Shown here piece by piece: positions 10,989-20,501 of a stretch of 64,000 bases of DNA; the first letter of the stretch is position 1, and each line of letters begins with the position of its first letter. A model generated the notes under the pieces. It had not been told where the DNA came from. It saw only the letters and a program-made list of their open reading frames with translations, and made no database searches. This DNA comes from Zygnema cylindricum (Eukaryota; Streptophyta; Zygnematophyceae; Zygnematales; Zygnemataceae): contig JBBHKE010002684.1 in the NCBI GenBank assembly GCA_037447655.1, positions 62,001 through 126,000 on the forward strand, read 5' to 3'. The translations under genes were made by a program, and so were the position numbers.

Positions 10989-12883
10989 GGGAATTGATCA
11001 TGTTAGTTACTGTTTTGGTTGCGCACAGTCACTTACGTCATTTTGTCAAAAATTGTACGTTTGAAGTACACATTGGTACAAATAAAGTACCGCTGAGCCT
11101 AAATTTGACGGTCAATCGGTTGGACAACTTTGACTTTCAACATATTGTTTCAACTGCTTAAACTTTCGCCGCGCTTGCGAACTTTGACCGTCATAATAAA
11201 ATTAGCAATTCACGCAGCCGACGAACGTTTACGGTAACAAAATTGTGGCAACCACATGTAATTAAAAGTGTTGCAGACATCCACTTTTTGTCGTTACGTG
11301 AGCTCGAAGGTGAGAGCACGTTAGATATTAACTTAGCCGCAAAATTGAAATTTAGTCGTCTAAGCGTTACATTGAACTTAGACGCAAATTGAAACGAAAC
11401 TTCTTTAAACCGAAGCATTGTAAGGTTTGTACGGAAACGCACGAAACGAAATAAACTTTGTACACTATAATAAAACAATTTGGCGTAAAAATATCAATCG
11501 AAATTAAACGAAAAAAATGCGCGTTGTCACGCGCGATGAAATCGAACCACACTATTTACGAATCAACATTCTTACATTGACAACGAAATTTCGTTTCGTG
11601 GGTTTTAATAATTCCGTACAAAACTTACAGTACTTCAGTTTAAAGAAGTTTCGTTTCAATTTGCGTCTAAGTTCAATGTAACGCTTAGACGACTAAATTT
11701 CAATTTTGCGGCTAAGTTAATATCCAACGTGCTCTCACCATGGAGCTCACGTAACGACAAAAAATGGTTGTCTGCAACACTTTTATTTACATGTGGTTGC
11801 CGCAGTTTTATTACCGTAGACTTTCGCTGGCCGTGTGAATTGCTAATTTTATTATGACAGTCGACGTTCGCAAGCGCGGCAAAAGTTTAAGTGGTTGAAA
11901 CAATATTTTGAAAGTCAAAGCTGTCCAATCGATTGACCTTAAAATTTAGACTCAACGGTACTTTCCTTGTACCAATGTGTACTTCAAACGTACAATTTTG
12001 GACAAAATGACGTAAGTGACTGTGCGCAACCAAAACAGTCACTGCCATTAGTGTTGGGTATCGAGTAAATTTATATCGCGATAATCTCGATATTCGATAT
12101 ATCGAATATCGATCGAGCAGGATCCTCGATATGTTGTACCGAGACCAACATAAAGTATCGCGATATATATCGCGATATATAGTATTTTTTAAATTTTTTT
12201 ATTTTATTTTTTTATATAATATGTTATTTTAGCGAAAAAATCAAATTGTCTAATACGCCACGTACGCCGTGATTTTCGTTCCATGACTTAAATGTAAACG
12301 CCGCAAAATGTAACCGTTAACAAAGTACTAATTCTGAAATTTGTAATGATTAATTATTTGGGGTATGGTTACACGAGGAGGTCTCTGTAATAGTACGGAC
12401 AGCAAAATTTATGTATTACAGAGGCCTCGGGTACATCGCGTATCTTTTGTCAAAATGTTTTATATACGTGTCCTGATATGAGTGGTTCCACGTAAGCGGA
12501 CTACCAAATCTCAAAAATCATTGAATACCTGGAAACCCACCTTTTTCGTCTGGAAAATCGTACCTGCGTATGACGTACGTGTACTTCACAAGTGTACCTC
12601 GTCAATGTACCTCAGAGATCTCCTTCACTCTGCTGACTTTCAGGAAAAAACCGTATTTCTTTCCGGCAAAGATTTTACAGTCACTTGAGACTTTGAAAAC
12701 CTGTGGGATTTTTTCTTTTTTCTTTTTTAGCTTCGATATATTGACGATACGATATATCGGCGATAATTTGAAATTCGATATATCGAAGCGATATATCGAT
12801 TATCGGGTACCTGAAATTCGATATATATCGAATATCGGCAAACGGTCCTCGATACCCAACACTAACTGCCATGATCAATTCCC
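10989..12883. mobile_element. Fold-back element FB2 carrying a nested T3
   Basis: Two arms of about 400 bp (roughly 10989-11440 and 11627-12048 plus 12865-12883) are inverted copies. They share GTTTTGGTTGCGCACAGTCA, TTGCGGCTAAGTTAATATC and ACGTGAGCTC-type blocks. The outermost bases are GGGAATTGATCATG and CATGATCAATTCCC. The T3 element (12051-12862) split the right arm near its tip. It is probably the same class as FB1. Confidence 0.7.
12051..12862. mobile_element. GTGTTGGGTATCG-type TIR element T3 (812 bp)
   Basis: The terminal GTGTTGGGTATCG / CGATACCCAACAC repeats are perfect, with TA on both sides (12049-12050, 12863-12864). It is the longest copy and includes about 400 bp of central sequence absent from T2. 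The 115-aa frame inside it shows no domain. Confidence 0.8.
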
Positions 12884-14304
12884 TAAAAAAAATGTGTTTT
12901 TGTTTTTTCTTTTTTAGTTGTCCAAAGATATTCCAGTTGAGTAGAACTAGTTATTGCTTGATATTTAAAACGCCGGTTAAGACACCACACGAGGATTTAA
13001 ACGTGTATACGTAATTTTGTCGTTTAGGGAAGTCGCGAGAATTCCGCGAAATGAATTCGTACGGTCAGCTGATTCCGTACAGACGCGCACGCCTTGGCCG
13101 GTTTCAAAACCCTAACTTCCTCCCTTCAAAATAAGCGGCCGTCTGTAAAGCTTAACCTTCCGGCCGTACAAATTGTTGTACTAAAAAAGTACGTCGCCTA
13201 CTGAGATCCTGTCGGCCAAAACAGTTCGCCGTACAACATTTTGTTCTTCGGTGTCAGGCCCGTTTCCGCCATTCACGACGAGTTTGACTGCCACGTGTAT
13301 GCGGTTAGCTCCCGGAAAATCCGCCACATGCTTGTTTCCATAGGTGACAGGCTTTCATGTCTAGGATATCTGATGCGCTGGACCTGGTCTCCATCCCCGG
13401 CAGTTTTTGACAGTCTGACTGTGCATGTCATATCTGTCGTTTTTTGGGTCTCAACCGCAGCGGAATTTGTCCACTTACTTCGAATAAATATTAAAAGATC
13501 CTAACCTGCTGGATTTGATTGGACTTTTTGCTGGACAGCGTTACAGACGGATATCTAATGAAACAATATTTGTCGTTATGAATGAAGGCCAGAACCGCAA
13601 TAATGATAAGCAGCACTTCGTATTCTGGATACGGGAATCAGATTTTAAGATTCTGAAATTTGGACTGCTTTGTCGGCTTGCCAAAGTCATTGATTCGGAA
13701 TTTCGGACTTCCTTTTGACCAGGGTTCCATCAGGCTAACGTACAGTACCTTCCAATCGTCGTAGGACCACTGTACTGTACGGTATTGTACGAAACTGTAC
13801 TGTACTGTCGTTTCGTAGGCACTTGGTTGTACATATTTGATATCGACGGTCAATAAAATATCCCAGTCATCCGATGACCCAAAAAATGACATGCGGACGA
13901 ATGGTGGCGTAGAGGCGCAGGTGTTCAAAAGTCGCGAAGGGAGTTTCTTTTAATTATGACATCCCAGTCATTGGCCGCAGTGACACCAGAAATCTGGACT
14001 CTAGGGGTTTGGGCTCCATTGGGACCATTGGCGGCACGTGCGAGTCTCTTTTTGAAAAATGAAGCGATGGTGGTTCCATGGCATGAACTGAATTAGAATT
14101 CTGCCATTCATAATTCGCGCTTGGCCTCTACAACATAGATGTCTCATGCGCATAAAACGCACGCATGAAACTCCCAAAAAATAATAAATATGCGCACAAT
14201 TCAAAAGTTTATATAATGCGTTGACTGACTTTGACTTTATAATAAAAAATACTTTAATCAGAAATAAAAATACTGCATGTACTACAGTACTTCTAATAAT
14301 ACTA
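12884..14304. other. Intergenic, no recognised gene
   Basis: The longest frames (87-123 codons) are unsupported by motif or repetition. AGGGTTCCATCAGGC near 13723 resembles an end of the Harbinger-like family, but no partner end is obvious. The stretch is otherwise unremarkable GTAC-rich DNA. Confidence 0.45.
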
Positions 14305-14844
14305 CACCGTGAATCGCTATTAGCGTGTTGGACGCTAATTGAGGTACCCTGTTTTTTTAGGCAAATTCTCAAATAGAATTAAACATTCTAAATGTTTCTA
14401 CACGTTATTTGAGGTAGCCCATTAAATAGGATTCATGACTCCAATAAAGTGCCATTATGAATAGTGTGGTGTACGGTATGTCAAAGACGTACTTTTTTTG
14501 TACTTTTTCAAGCAGAAAAGTACAGAAAAGATATTCACGCTGTCCCGTAGTCGCGCTAACATGTAATTGCGTAAATATTTTCCGGCATTCACAGATGTCA
14601 AAAAAACGCGACGGCGTACGATTTGAACAATTTCGTACATGCACATATTGTAGTGTGGAGATTTTCTGCACCGAAAATTTTTACAAAGCAGTTTCTAATT
14701 TTACAAAGCAGTTTACAAATTAGAATGTACGAAAAATTAGAATAAAAATTATTTCGAAAAAAAACGACATTCCCAATTAGCGTAAATAACACTAATTGTT
14801 TCATTACGCTATCTATTTCATTACGCTAATAGCGATTCACGGTG
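14305..14844. mobile_element. MITE, CACCG-type, complete (540 bp)
   Basis: Perfect TIRs CACCGTGAATCGCTATTAGC / GCTAATAGCGATTCACGGTG with TA at 14303-14304 and 14845-14846. Internal blocks (TCAAAAAAACGCGACGGCGTACG) match 4532-5020 in reverse orientation, so this is the same long subfamily. Confidence 0.85.
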
Positions 14845-14867
14845 TACTACTACATAATTGAACTTAA

Positions 14868-15605
14868 GGGTGGCGTTCCATCAGGATTTTCTGTAATTGT
14901 ACGGCCAACATTACAGGATGCTATATTTTGAACGATGTTTTATCGCGTAGAGTCAGTAATCCACGTGCTCGGGAATGAGTGGTACCACGTAATGTAAGAT
15001 CATATATTGAAAATCGGCAAATATTTTTTACACGGACCAACTTCAACCCAAAATCGTCATTTGCCTAACATATACGCGCGGACCAGGGCATCGCACCACA
15101 CAAAATTTGTACTTTTTGCAAACACTGGTTAGATGCCAGCTCATTTATTTAGGGTTTATGCTTTTTCGCGTGACCAATGAGCGTTGCCACAAATAGTGTT
15201 ACGAATGGCTGGTAACAAAAATAGCACGACGAAAGCTCGTTACGAAATTACTTTTGTGATTTCGGTTGGATTTTTGAATGAATGTGTCATGTTCAAAATT
15301 TTTCAAATTCTGTTGGTTGTACTCCTAAAACGTATGTTCATTATCCAACGTGTAGTCGCATAATTTTTTCTGTAAATGGTGATGTACCTCGAGGAGGTAC
15401 ATCACCATTTACAAAAACTTTGGAAGCGAATGCTTCGCGAAAAAACATCCAACGACCATTATTACCTCCTAGACATTTGGAGAATATTGGCAAGATTATC
15501 TGTAATGTTGTTCGCGTATAAAAACAATATAAGAAGTACGGCGTAGTACGAAGAGGTCCGAATTTCTGTAAACAACCTCACTTTTCGTATGATGGAACGC
15601 CACCC
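14868..15605. mobile_element. PIF/Harbinger-like TIR element H3 (738 bp)
   Basis: The ends GGGTGGCGTTCCATCAGG and GATGGAACGCCACCC are inverted repeats, and TAA flanks both (14865-14867, 15606-15608). At its centre is a perfect hairpin with 20-bp arms (15371-15390 and 15394-15413) around a GAG loop. No transposase is encoded. Confidence 0.85.
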
Positions 15606-15608
15606 TAA

Positions 15609-15967
15609 CTCAAATTTATTTCACGTAAAAATAGGTATTGTTTAATTATTGTTAATTAGGGTACGACCCCAGGTACTTGTTACTTAGCGAACTTATTTTG
15701 TTTTTTAGCGCTGGTTCGGCGGACCCGGAATTCTGGTGTCTCTATGTGTTTACTCGAAATTGTTACTTAACTTTGTGACGATTGTATACGTCGACAATGC
15801 CCGTGACAGCTACACACGTGTACAATATGTCTAGCCGCACCGTATTTTTTTTAAAAATTTTGAAGCGTCGAAAGACGCAACGTAATTTTGAAGCGATTTG
15901 GTTTGTTGCATGTCATTGCGTGACATTGAAGATGTACAACCTTGCAGCCGTGATTGTACAACATGCC
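15609..15967. other. Intergenic, nothing recognised
   Basis: Short stretch between H3 and the start of the copia cluster, without clear repeats or coding signal. Confidence 0.4.
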
Positions 15968-16118
15968 TGTTGAAAAATAATAATTAATATTCACTTCTTA
16001 ATTTAGACTGTAGAGTGAAGAGAGAGGGAGAGAGTCACCATGGCTGCCGCCATATTTAGAAAGAAACAGGCAGACAGGCAGACACATTGATAGATTGCCA
16101 AAATGTTGCCTTAAACAA
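15968..16118 (+). repeat. Element B 5' LTR, part 1
   Basis: Starts TGTTGAAAAATAATAATTAAT and continues with the ACTGTAGAGTGAAGAGAGAG and GTCACCATGGCTGCCGCC landmarks seen in the H and C LTRs. It is interrupted after 151 bp by element A. The LTR resumes at 22533. Confidence 0.85.
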
Positions 16119-16330
16119 TGTTGAAATATATAGATTTCCAGAGTATTTTCTAGGTTTAAATATGTTTTTATAAAAGGAAAAAGGGAAAGGACGGACAGCC
16201 TGCCTCCACCTCCGCTCTCTAGCTCCCATACTTGTTGTAGTCACTGAAGGTAAGAGAGAGAGGTTGATCCATGGCTGCCTTAGTCCAACAGACAGCTATT
16301 TTTAGTAGGTTACTAAAAATATACTTGACG

Positions 16331-16410
16331 GACCAGAGATTTGATCCCGGTACCTGCGGTTCGTCAAGTTGACCGGTAGCGGTCAGCTTTATCCTAATAG
16401 ACTAGGACCA
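16331..16410 (-). promoter_or_regulatory. Antisense tRNA-like module in LTR A (5')
   Basis: Read on the minus strand it has an A-box-like TTAGGATAAAGC, a TGACCG..CGGTCA stem and a B-box-like GGGATCAAATC. The layout is the same as in the D and H LTRs but more diverged. An internal RNA polymerase III promoter is inferred, not shown. Confidence 0.5.
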
Positions 16411-17008
16411 ATGCTAAGTGCTATGGTATGTGATAAATATATATTTAGTTCGAGTGGATAAAATTCATTTAACTATAACTGTATACGGCATACATAGATT
16501 CAGTTTTATAAAGTACGTCGTACGACGTTAATTCAAAACGGATACCACGCATTTTATTTCGACATCGGAACAAATGCCGCGCAAGTATTTATTACGGCTA
16601 AGATTGCGTTTCGCATTAAATCCAACGGCGCACATCATCGCCGAAATCCCGGAGTGGTCACTTTGGCGTTTTGTGACGTGGCATGATCTGGAGACACGTG
16701 GAGAGATGACATTCGGTCATAGGAATTCCGAGGAACGTACGGACGAGTGAAAAGCGGACACGCGTCCACTTAATAGCCTTGTCGTACATAGGCCGTACAA
16801 AAGGTACATCGGCAGTAGTACTTTTGTGTACGATACAGTAATCTGATTGGTCCGTACTTCAGTAGATAGGAGTTATTAGAGAGAATCAGGACTTAGAAAA
16901 TTTTGGTAGGTAGTCACCTCTCCCTTTGAGAGTTTGTACAAATTGGCATTTTTTACTGCCTCATAACTTATCGGCTGGTTGGCCGTTTTCAGTGATTCTT
17001 TTTGCTAC

Positions 17009-17043
17009 GGACTCAAGGGAGTCCAGGCTGCACAGGGGTGCAG
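17009..17043 (+). promoter_or_regulatory. Twin leader hairpins, element A
   Basis: GGACTC-AAGG-GAGTCC (17009-17024) and CTGCAC-AGGG-GTGCAG (17028-17043) are separated by three bases and preceded by GATTCTTTTTGCT. Both stems are perfect. The same pair recurs in the other LTRs with compensatory changes. Confidence 0.75.
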
Positions 17044-17158
17044 TCAAATTGTCAGTTTGCCTTCTTGGGCAGAAGTGGTCGTGGCTTAAAGTGGGTGAGT
17101 TAAATACTATCTAGAGGCTTCCTGTATTCTGTAGTCCAATGGAGGACACAGAATTTTA

Positions 17159-17173
17159 GGTTATGGGCCCACC
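17159..17173 (+). promoter_or_regulatory. Primer binding site, initiator tRNA-Met half
   Basis: GGTTATGGGCCCACC lies immediately after the LTR. It is complementary to the anticodon stem-loop of initiator tRNA-Met (GGUGGGCCCAUAACC), as for Drosophila copia, which primes from a cut tRNA rather than the tRNA 3' end. The ATG at 17163-17165 is the complement of the CAU anticodon and is also the gag start. Confidence 0.85.
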
Positions 17174-20100
17174 CACTAGGGTGCCCACCTTCAATGGATC
17201 TGGGTTCATCTATTGGGAAGCCATGATGATGGGAGCTTTGTGTGAAAAACGATACTGGGGTATCGTCAGTGGACAAGTGAAACGTCCACCAGGATTTGGG
17301 GGAGTAAGGTTTTCTGCAACAACGGCTGCCTCAGCGGAGGAGGCAGATGATGGGGACAGCAGTGTGTCCGAAAAGGAAAAAGGGAAGGAGACACCCCTCA
17401 CTCCTATTGCCACAGTATCGGGAGCGGCGACCGTGAAGACCGTGGAGAACGATACTCAAATGTGGGAGGATGTAAACATGGCTGCCAAGAACTTCATTCT
17501 GAGGCACCTCACTCAAGGTTTGGCCACTCCTCATCTTCACATTTACAAGGCCGAGGAGTTGTGGGAGAGTTTAGTGGAGATTTATAGAGCTGGAACTATT
17601 CAGGAGCTCCAGTTGGCTGAGCAAAAGCTATTGAGTTACACTTACAAAGGAGGAAAGATGTTAGATTACTGTAATGATCTTTCTTGTTTGTATATGGAAA
17701 TGGAAAGTGCCGGGTGGACAGGTACAATGAAAATGAAAGTTAACACCCTTATCATGAAATTACCAGATGAGTTCGAAAACATAGTGTACCGAGTACAGGG
17801 AATGCCTGATAGTTCATGGAAATGGAACACAGTAGTCAGGATGATACTTGTGCAGGAAAACACAATGGAGATTAGGAGAGGAGGAAAGAGCATTCAAGCT
17901 CTAGCAGAAGGAGGGGACCGATGGGGGAAGGACCCGAAGAAACCTTATAGAGGGGAAAAAGATCATTCTGGGGGACAAAGGCCCCCAAAGGGTCTTTGTC
18001 ATTATTGCAAAAAGCCGAGACACTTTATTGCAGATTGTGTCAAGATATCAGAGCTGAGGCTCCAAGAGAACCGTGGAGGAGGTTCTTTCGGAGGAAACAA
18101 AAAGGCACTTGTGGGTACAAAAGTGTCAGGAGAAACAGAGGATGAGTCCTCTGAGGAGGATGGGGAGCTTCTTCTTGACGAGAGTCTGGAGGAGAAGGAG
18201 ATCCCTCGGAGGCAGAAGTGTGCCCTTGGAGCAATTCGGGAAGCTCCACAGGAAGGATGGATCATCGACTCAGGTGCATCCATGCATATGTGTCGTGATA
18301 AAGAACTCTTCACTAAGCTAAGAAATATTCCTACTGTAGAGATAGAGTATGGGGATGGGAGAGTGGTTACTACAGATCTAGTGGGATCAGTAGATCTGAA
18401 AGTCTTAGTGGAGGGTAAGACTTCTATACTTACATTCTCAGATGTACTTTACATTCCTCAGCTGAGTAAAAATCTTGTTTCTACGTCTGTGTTAGATGAC
18501 AAAGAGTTTGATACTTTCACCAGAAAGGGAGTCTTTACAGCTAAGTATGGGAATGAAGTTTACTTCACAGCAGATAAGGGTAGCCAAGGAATGTTTACGC
18601 TTAACCTGAGTAATGAAAAGAAGAATGCTTATTATGTTGGTGTTCCTAAGGTGATGATTTGGCATAAGCAATTGGGGCATGTGCATTTTGATAGGTTGAG
18701 GGAAATGAAAAAGCTTGGGGTAGTAGATGGCATTCAGTTTGAGGATAATGAAATGATGGATGATTGTAGTGGTTGTGCTCAAGGTAAGGCTCACAGACTT
18801 CCCTTTCCCAAAGCCGCCACATATAGAGGTGAGAAAGTGTTAGATTTGGTCCACACAGATATTTGGGGACCTGCAAAAGTACCTTCGGTTGGAGGAAAGA
18901 GATTTATGATGACAATAACTGATGACTGGTCTAGATACTCTAGAGTCTACTTTCTGAAAACAAAGTCTGAAGCATCAACTTACTTCAAAGAATATAAAGC
19001 TTGGAGTGAGAAGTTGCATGAAACCCCCATTAAGAGGATAAGGAGTGATAATGGTGGGGAATATACCTCTAACGAGTTTGAGGAATATCTGAGAGATGAG
19101 GGAGTGCAACACCAGAAAACTGTACCATATAATCCGGAACAAAATGGGGTAGCTGAGAGGTTGAATCGAACACTAGGAGATAGTGTGCGAAGTATGTTGG
19201 CAGACAAGAAAATACGAAAGAGATTTTGGGCAGAAGCAATGAACTGTGCCAACTACATTAAGAATAGAGTCCTTACCTCAGCTGTAAAGGGAGTGACACC
19301 TTATGAGAGATGGGTTGGAAGGAAACCAGATATCTCACACCTTAAAGTATTTGGTAGCCAAGTTTACAGTCTTGACACGGATAGGAAGAACTGGAAACTA
19401 GATGCTAAGGGAAAACCTGGATACTTTGTGGGATATGATGAGGATGTTAAGGGATATAGAGTCTATGACTTAGCAAAGAAAGATATCATTCTGGTCAAAC
19501 ACTTAGTTGTCATGGATGAAGGGAAGTCACTTGACCCCTTCAAATATACAAAGAAGATAAGGATCAGATTTGAGTCCAAAAGTGATGAGAATTTGGTAGT
19601 TCCCGAAAGGGACATAAGTGAAACTGTGATTACAGATTCAGGGGAGATCGAAGATACAGGAGACTCACCGGAAACCTCACATACTCCTATGGACTTCGAG
19701 GAGATAGAAGAAGCGGGACAAGAATCGGTTTTCATGGACAGGGGAGCCGATGAGACAGTGAGAAGAAATCTAAGACTTCCATCCATTCCAGCTTCGGAGT
19801 TTGAGGGAGGAAGGAGGAGCAGCAAAAGGATACAGGAAAACCAAGCTGCCCATAAGGTAACTAAGCTATCGCACCCAGATGAGCCTCAGTCTTACTTAGA
19901 GGCAGTGAATAGTCCAGAGAAAGAAAGATGGATTAGAGCCATAAATGATGAGATGGCTTCTATCATGGAAGCAAATACTTGGGAACTAGCGGATTGCCCT
20001 CCAGACAGAAAACCTATTGGATGTAAATGGGTATTTAAACTAAAACTGAACCCAGATAATACAATTGAGAGGTATAAAGCTCGATTGGTAGCAAAAGGGT

Positions 20101-20501
20101 TCACCCAAAAAGAGGGGATTGACTATGAGGAGACCTTTGCCCCAGTTGTTCGGTTCCCATCGGTAAGGATTCTCCTCAGTCTGGCCGCAGCGGAAGACAT
20201 GGAAATACACCAGATGGACATAAAGACTGCGTTTCTTAATGGTGAGTTAGAGGAAGAAATTTTTATGAGGCAACCCGAGGGGTTTGTGGAAGAAGGAGAA
20301 GAGAGCAAAGTCTGCAGGCTCATAAAGTCCTTATATGGACTGAAACAGGCTCCCCGACAGTGGAACAAGAAACTAGATGAGTTTCTCACCGATCTGGGAT
20401 ACATCTGGATCAGCTCTGACCATTCTATCTATATGTTTGAAGATGAGAATGGTGTCATTTTTATTGCAATTTATGTGGATGATCTGCTTGTGTTAAGTTA
20501 G
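17163..20501 (+). CDS. Copia gag-pol polyprotein A, gag to RT (ends at in-frame TAG)
   Basis: 1112 codons from the ATG in the primer site to a TAG at 20499-20501. In order: gag, with zinc knuckle C-x2-C-x4-H-x4-C from residue 279; aspartic protease with DSGA at 369-372; the integrase HHCC region (WHKQLGH..CSGC); the integrase core D566, D629, E665 with the canonical 35-residue D-E spacing; and RT with YVDD at 1104-1107. The TAG comes five codons after YVDD, and the same frame continues at 20502. The shortened RT would be inactive without readthrough. The longer LTR-initiated frame (ATG at 17140) is closed by the TAG at 17158-17160, so 17163 is the start used here. Confidence 0.9.
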   Translation: MGPPTRVPTFNGSGFIYWEAMMMGALCEKRYWGIVSGQVKRPPGFGGVRFSATTAASAEEADDGDSSVSEKEKGKETPLTPIATVSGAATVKTVENDTQMWEDVNMAAKNFILRHLTQGLATPHLHIYKAEELWESLVEIYRAGTIQELQLAEQKLLSYTYKGGKMLDYCNDLSCLYMEMESAGWTGTMKMKVNTLIMKLPDEFENIVYRVQGMPDSSWKWNTVVRMILVQENTMEIRRGGKSIQALAEGGDRWGKDPKKPYRGEKDHSGGQRPPKGLCHYCKKPRHFIADCVKISELRLQENRGGGSFGGNKKALVGTKVSGETEDESSEEDGELLLDESLEEKEIPRRQKCALGAIREAPQEGWIIDSGASMHMCRDKELFTKLRNIPTVEIEYGDGRVVTTDLVGSVDLKVLVEGKTSILTFSDVLYIPQLSKNLVSTSVLDDKEFDTFTRKGVFTAKYGNEVYFTADKGSQGMFTLNLSNEKKNAYYVGVPKVMIWHKQLGHVHFDRLREMKKLGVVDGIQFEDNEMMDDCSGCAQGKAHRLPFPKAATYRGEKVLDLVHTDIWGPAKVPSVGGKRFMMTITDDWSRYSRVYFLKTKSEASTYFKEYKAWSEKLHETPIKRIRSDNGGEYTSNEFEEYLRDEGVQHQKTVPYNPEQNGVAERLNRTLGDSVRSMLADKKIRKRFWAEAMNCANYIKNRVLTSAVKGVTPYERWVGRKPDISHLKVFGSQVYSLDTDRKNWKLDAKGKPGYFVGYDEDVKGYRVYDLAKKDIILVKHLVVMDEGKSLDPFKYTKKIRIRFESKSDENLVVPERDISETVITDSGEIEDTGDSPETSHTPMDFEEIEEAGQESVFMDRGADETVRRNLRLPSIPASEFEGGRRSSKRIQENQAAHKVTKLSHPDEPQSYLEAVNSPEKERWIRAINDEMASIMEANTWELADCPPDRKPIGCKWVFKLKLNPDNTIERYKARLVAKGFTQKEGIDYEETFAPVVRFPSVRILLSLAAAEDMEIHQMDIKTAFLNGELEEEIFMRQPEGFVEEGEESKVCRLIKSLYGLKQAPRQWNKKLDEFLTDLGYIWISSDHSIYMFEDENGVIFIAIYVDDLLVLS

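Larger units (their letters stand above)
16119..17158 (+). repeat. Element A 5' LTR
   Basis: 1040 bp starting TGTTGAAATATATAG. It ends GAATTTTA where related LTRs and the 3' copy end in CA, so the terminal dinucleotide is mutated. The same change creates a TAG that closes the longer, LTR-initiated gag frame. U3 holds an antisense tRNA-like module (16331-16410) and two ATACCRCGCA-type repeats. Twin hairpins lie at 17009-17043. Confidence 0.95.

Noticed and set aside
13241-13504. 87-aa plus-strand frame near GTGTCAGGCCCG
   Set aside because: No motif, no homologous copy in the window, and length within chance expectation.
16039-16090. Conserved short ORF in U3 (MAAAIFRKKQADRQTH) with a good start context
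   Set aside because: Its length and frame are not kept in other LTRs (stops or shifts at 44171 and 48094), and it lies upstream of the probable promoter.
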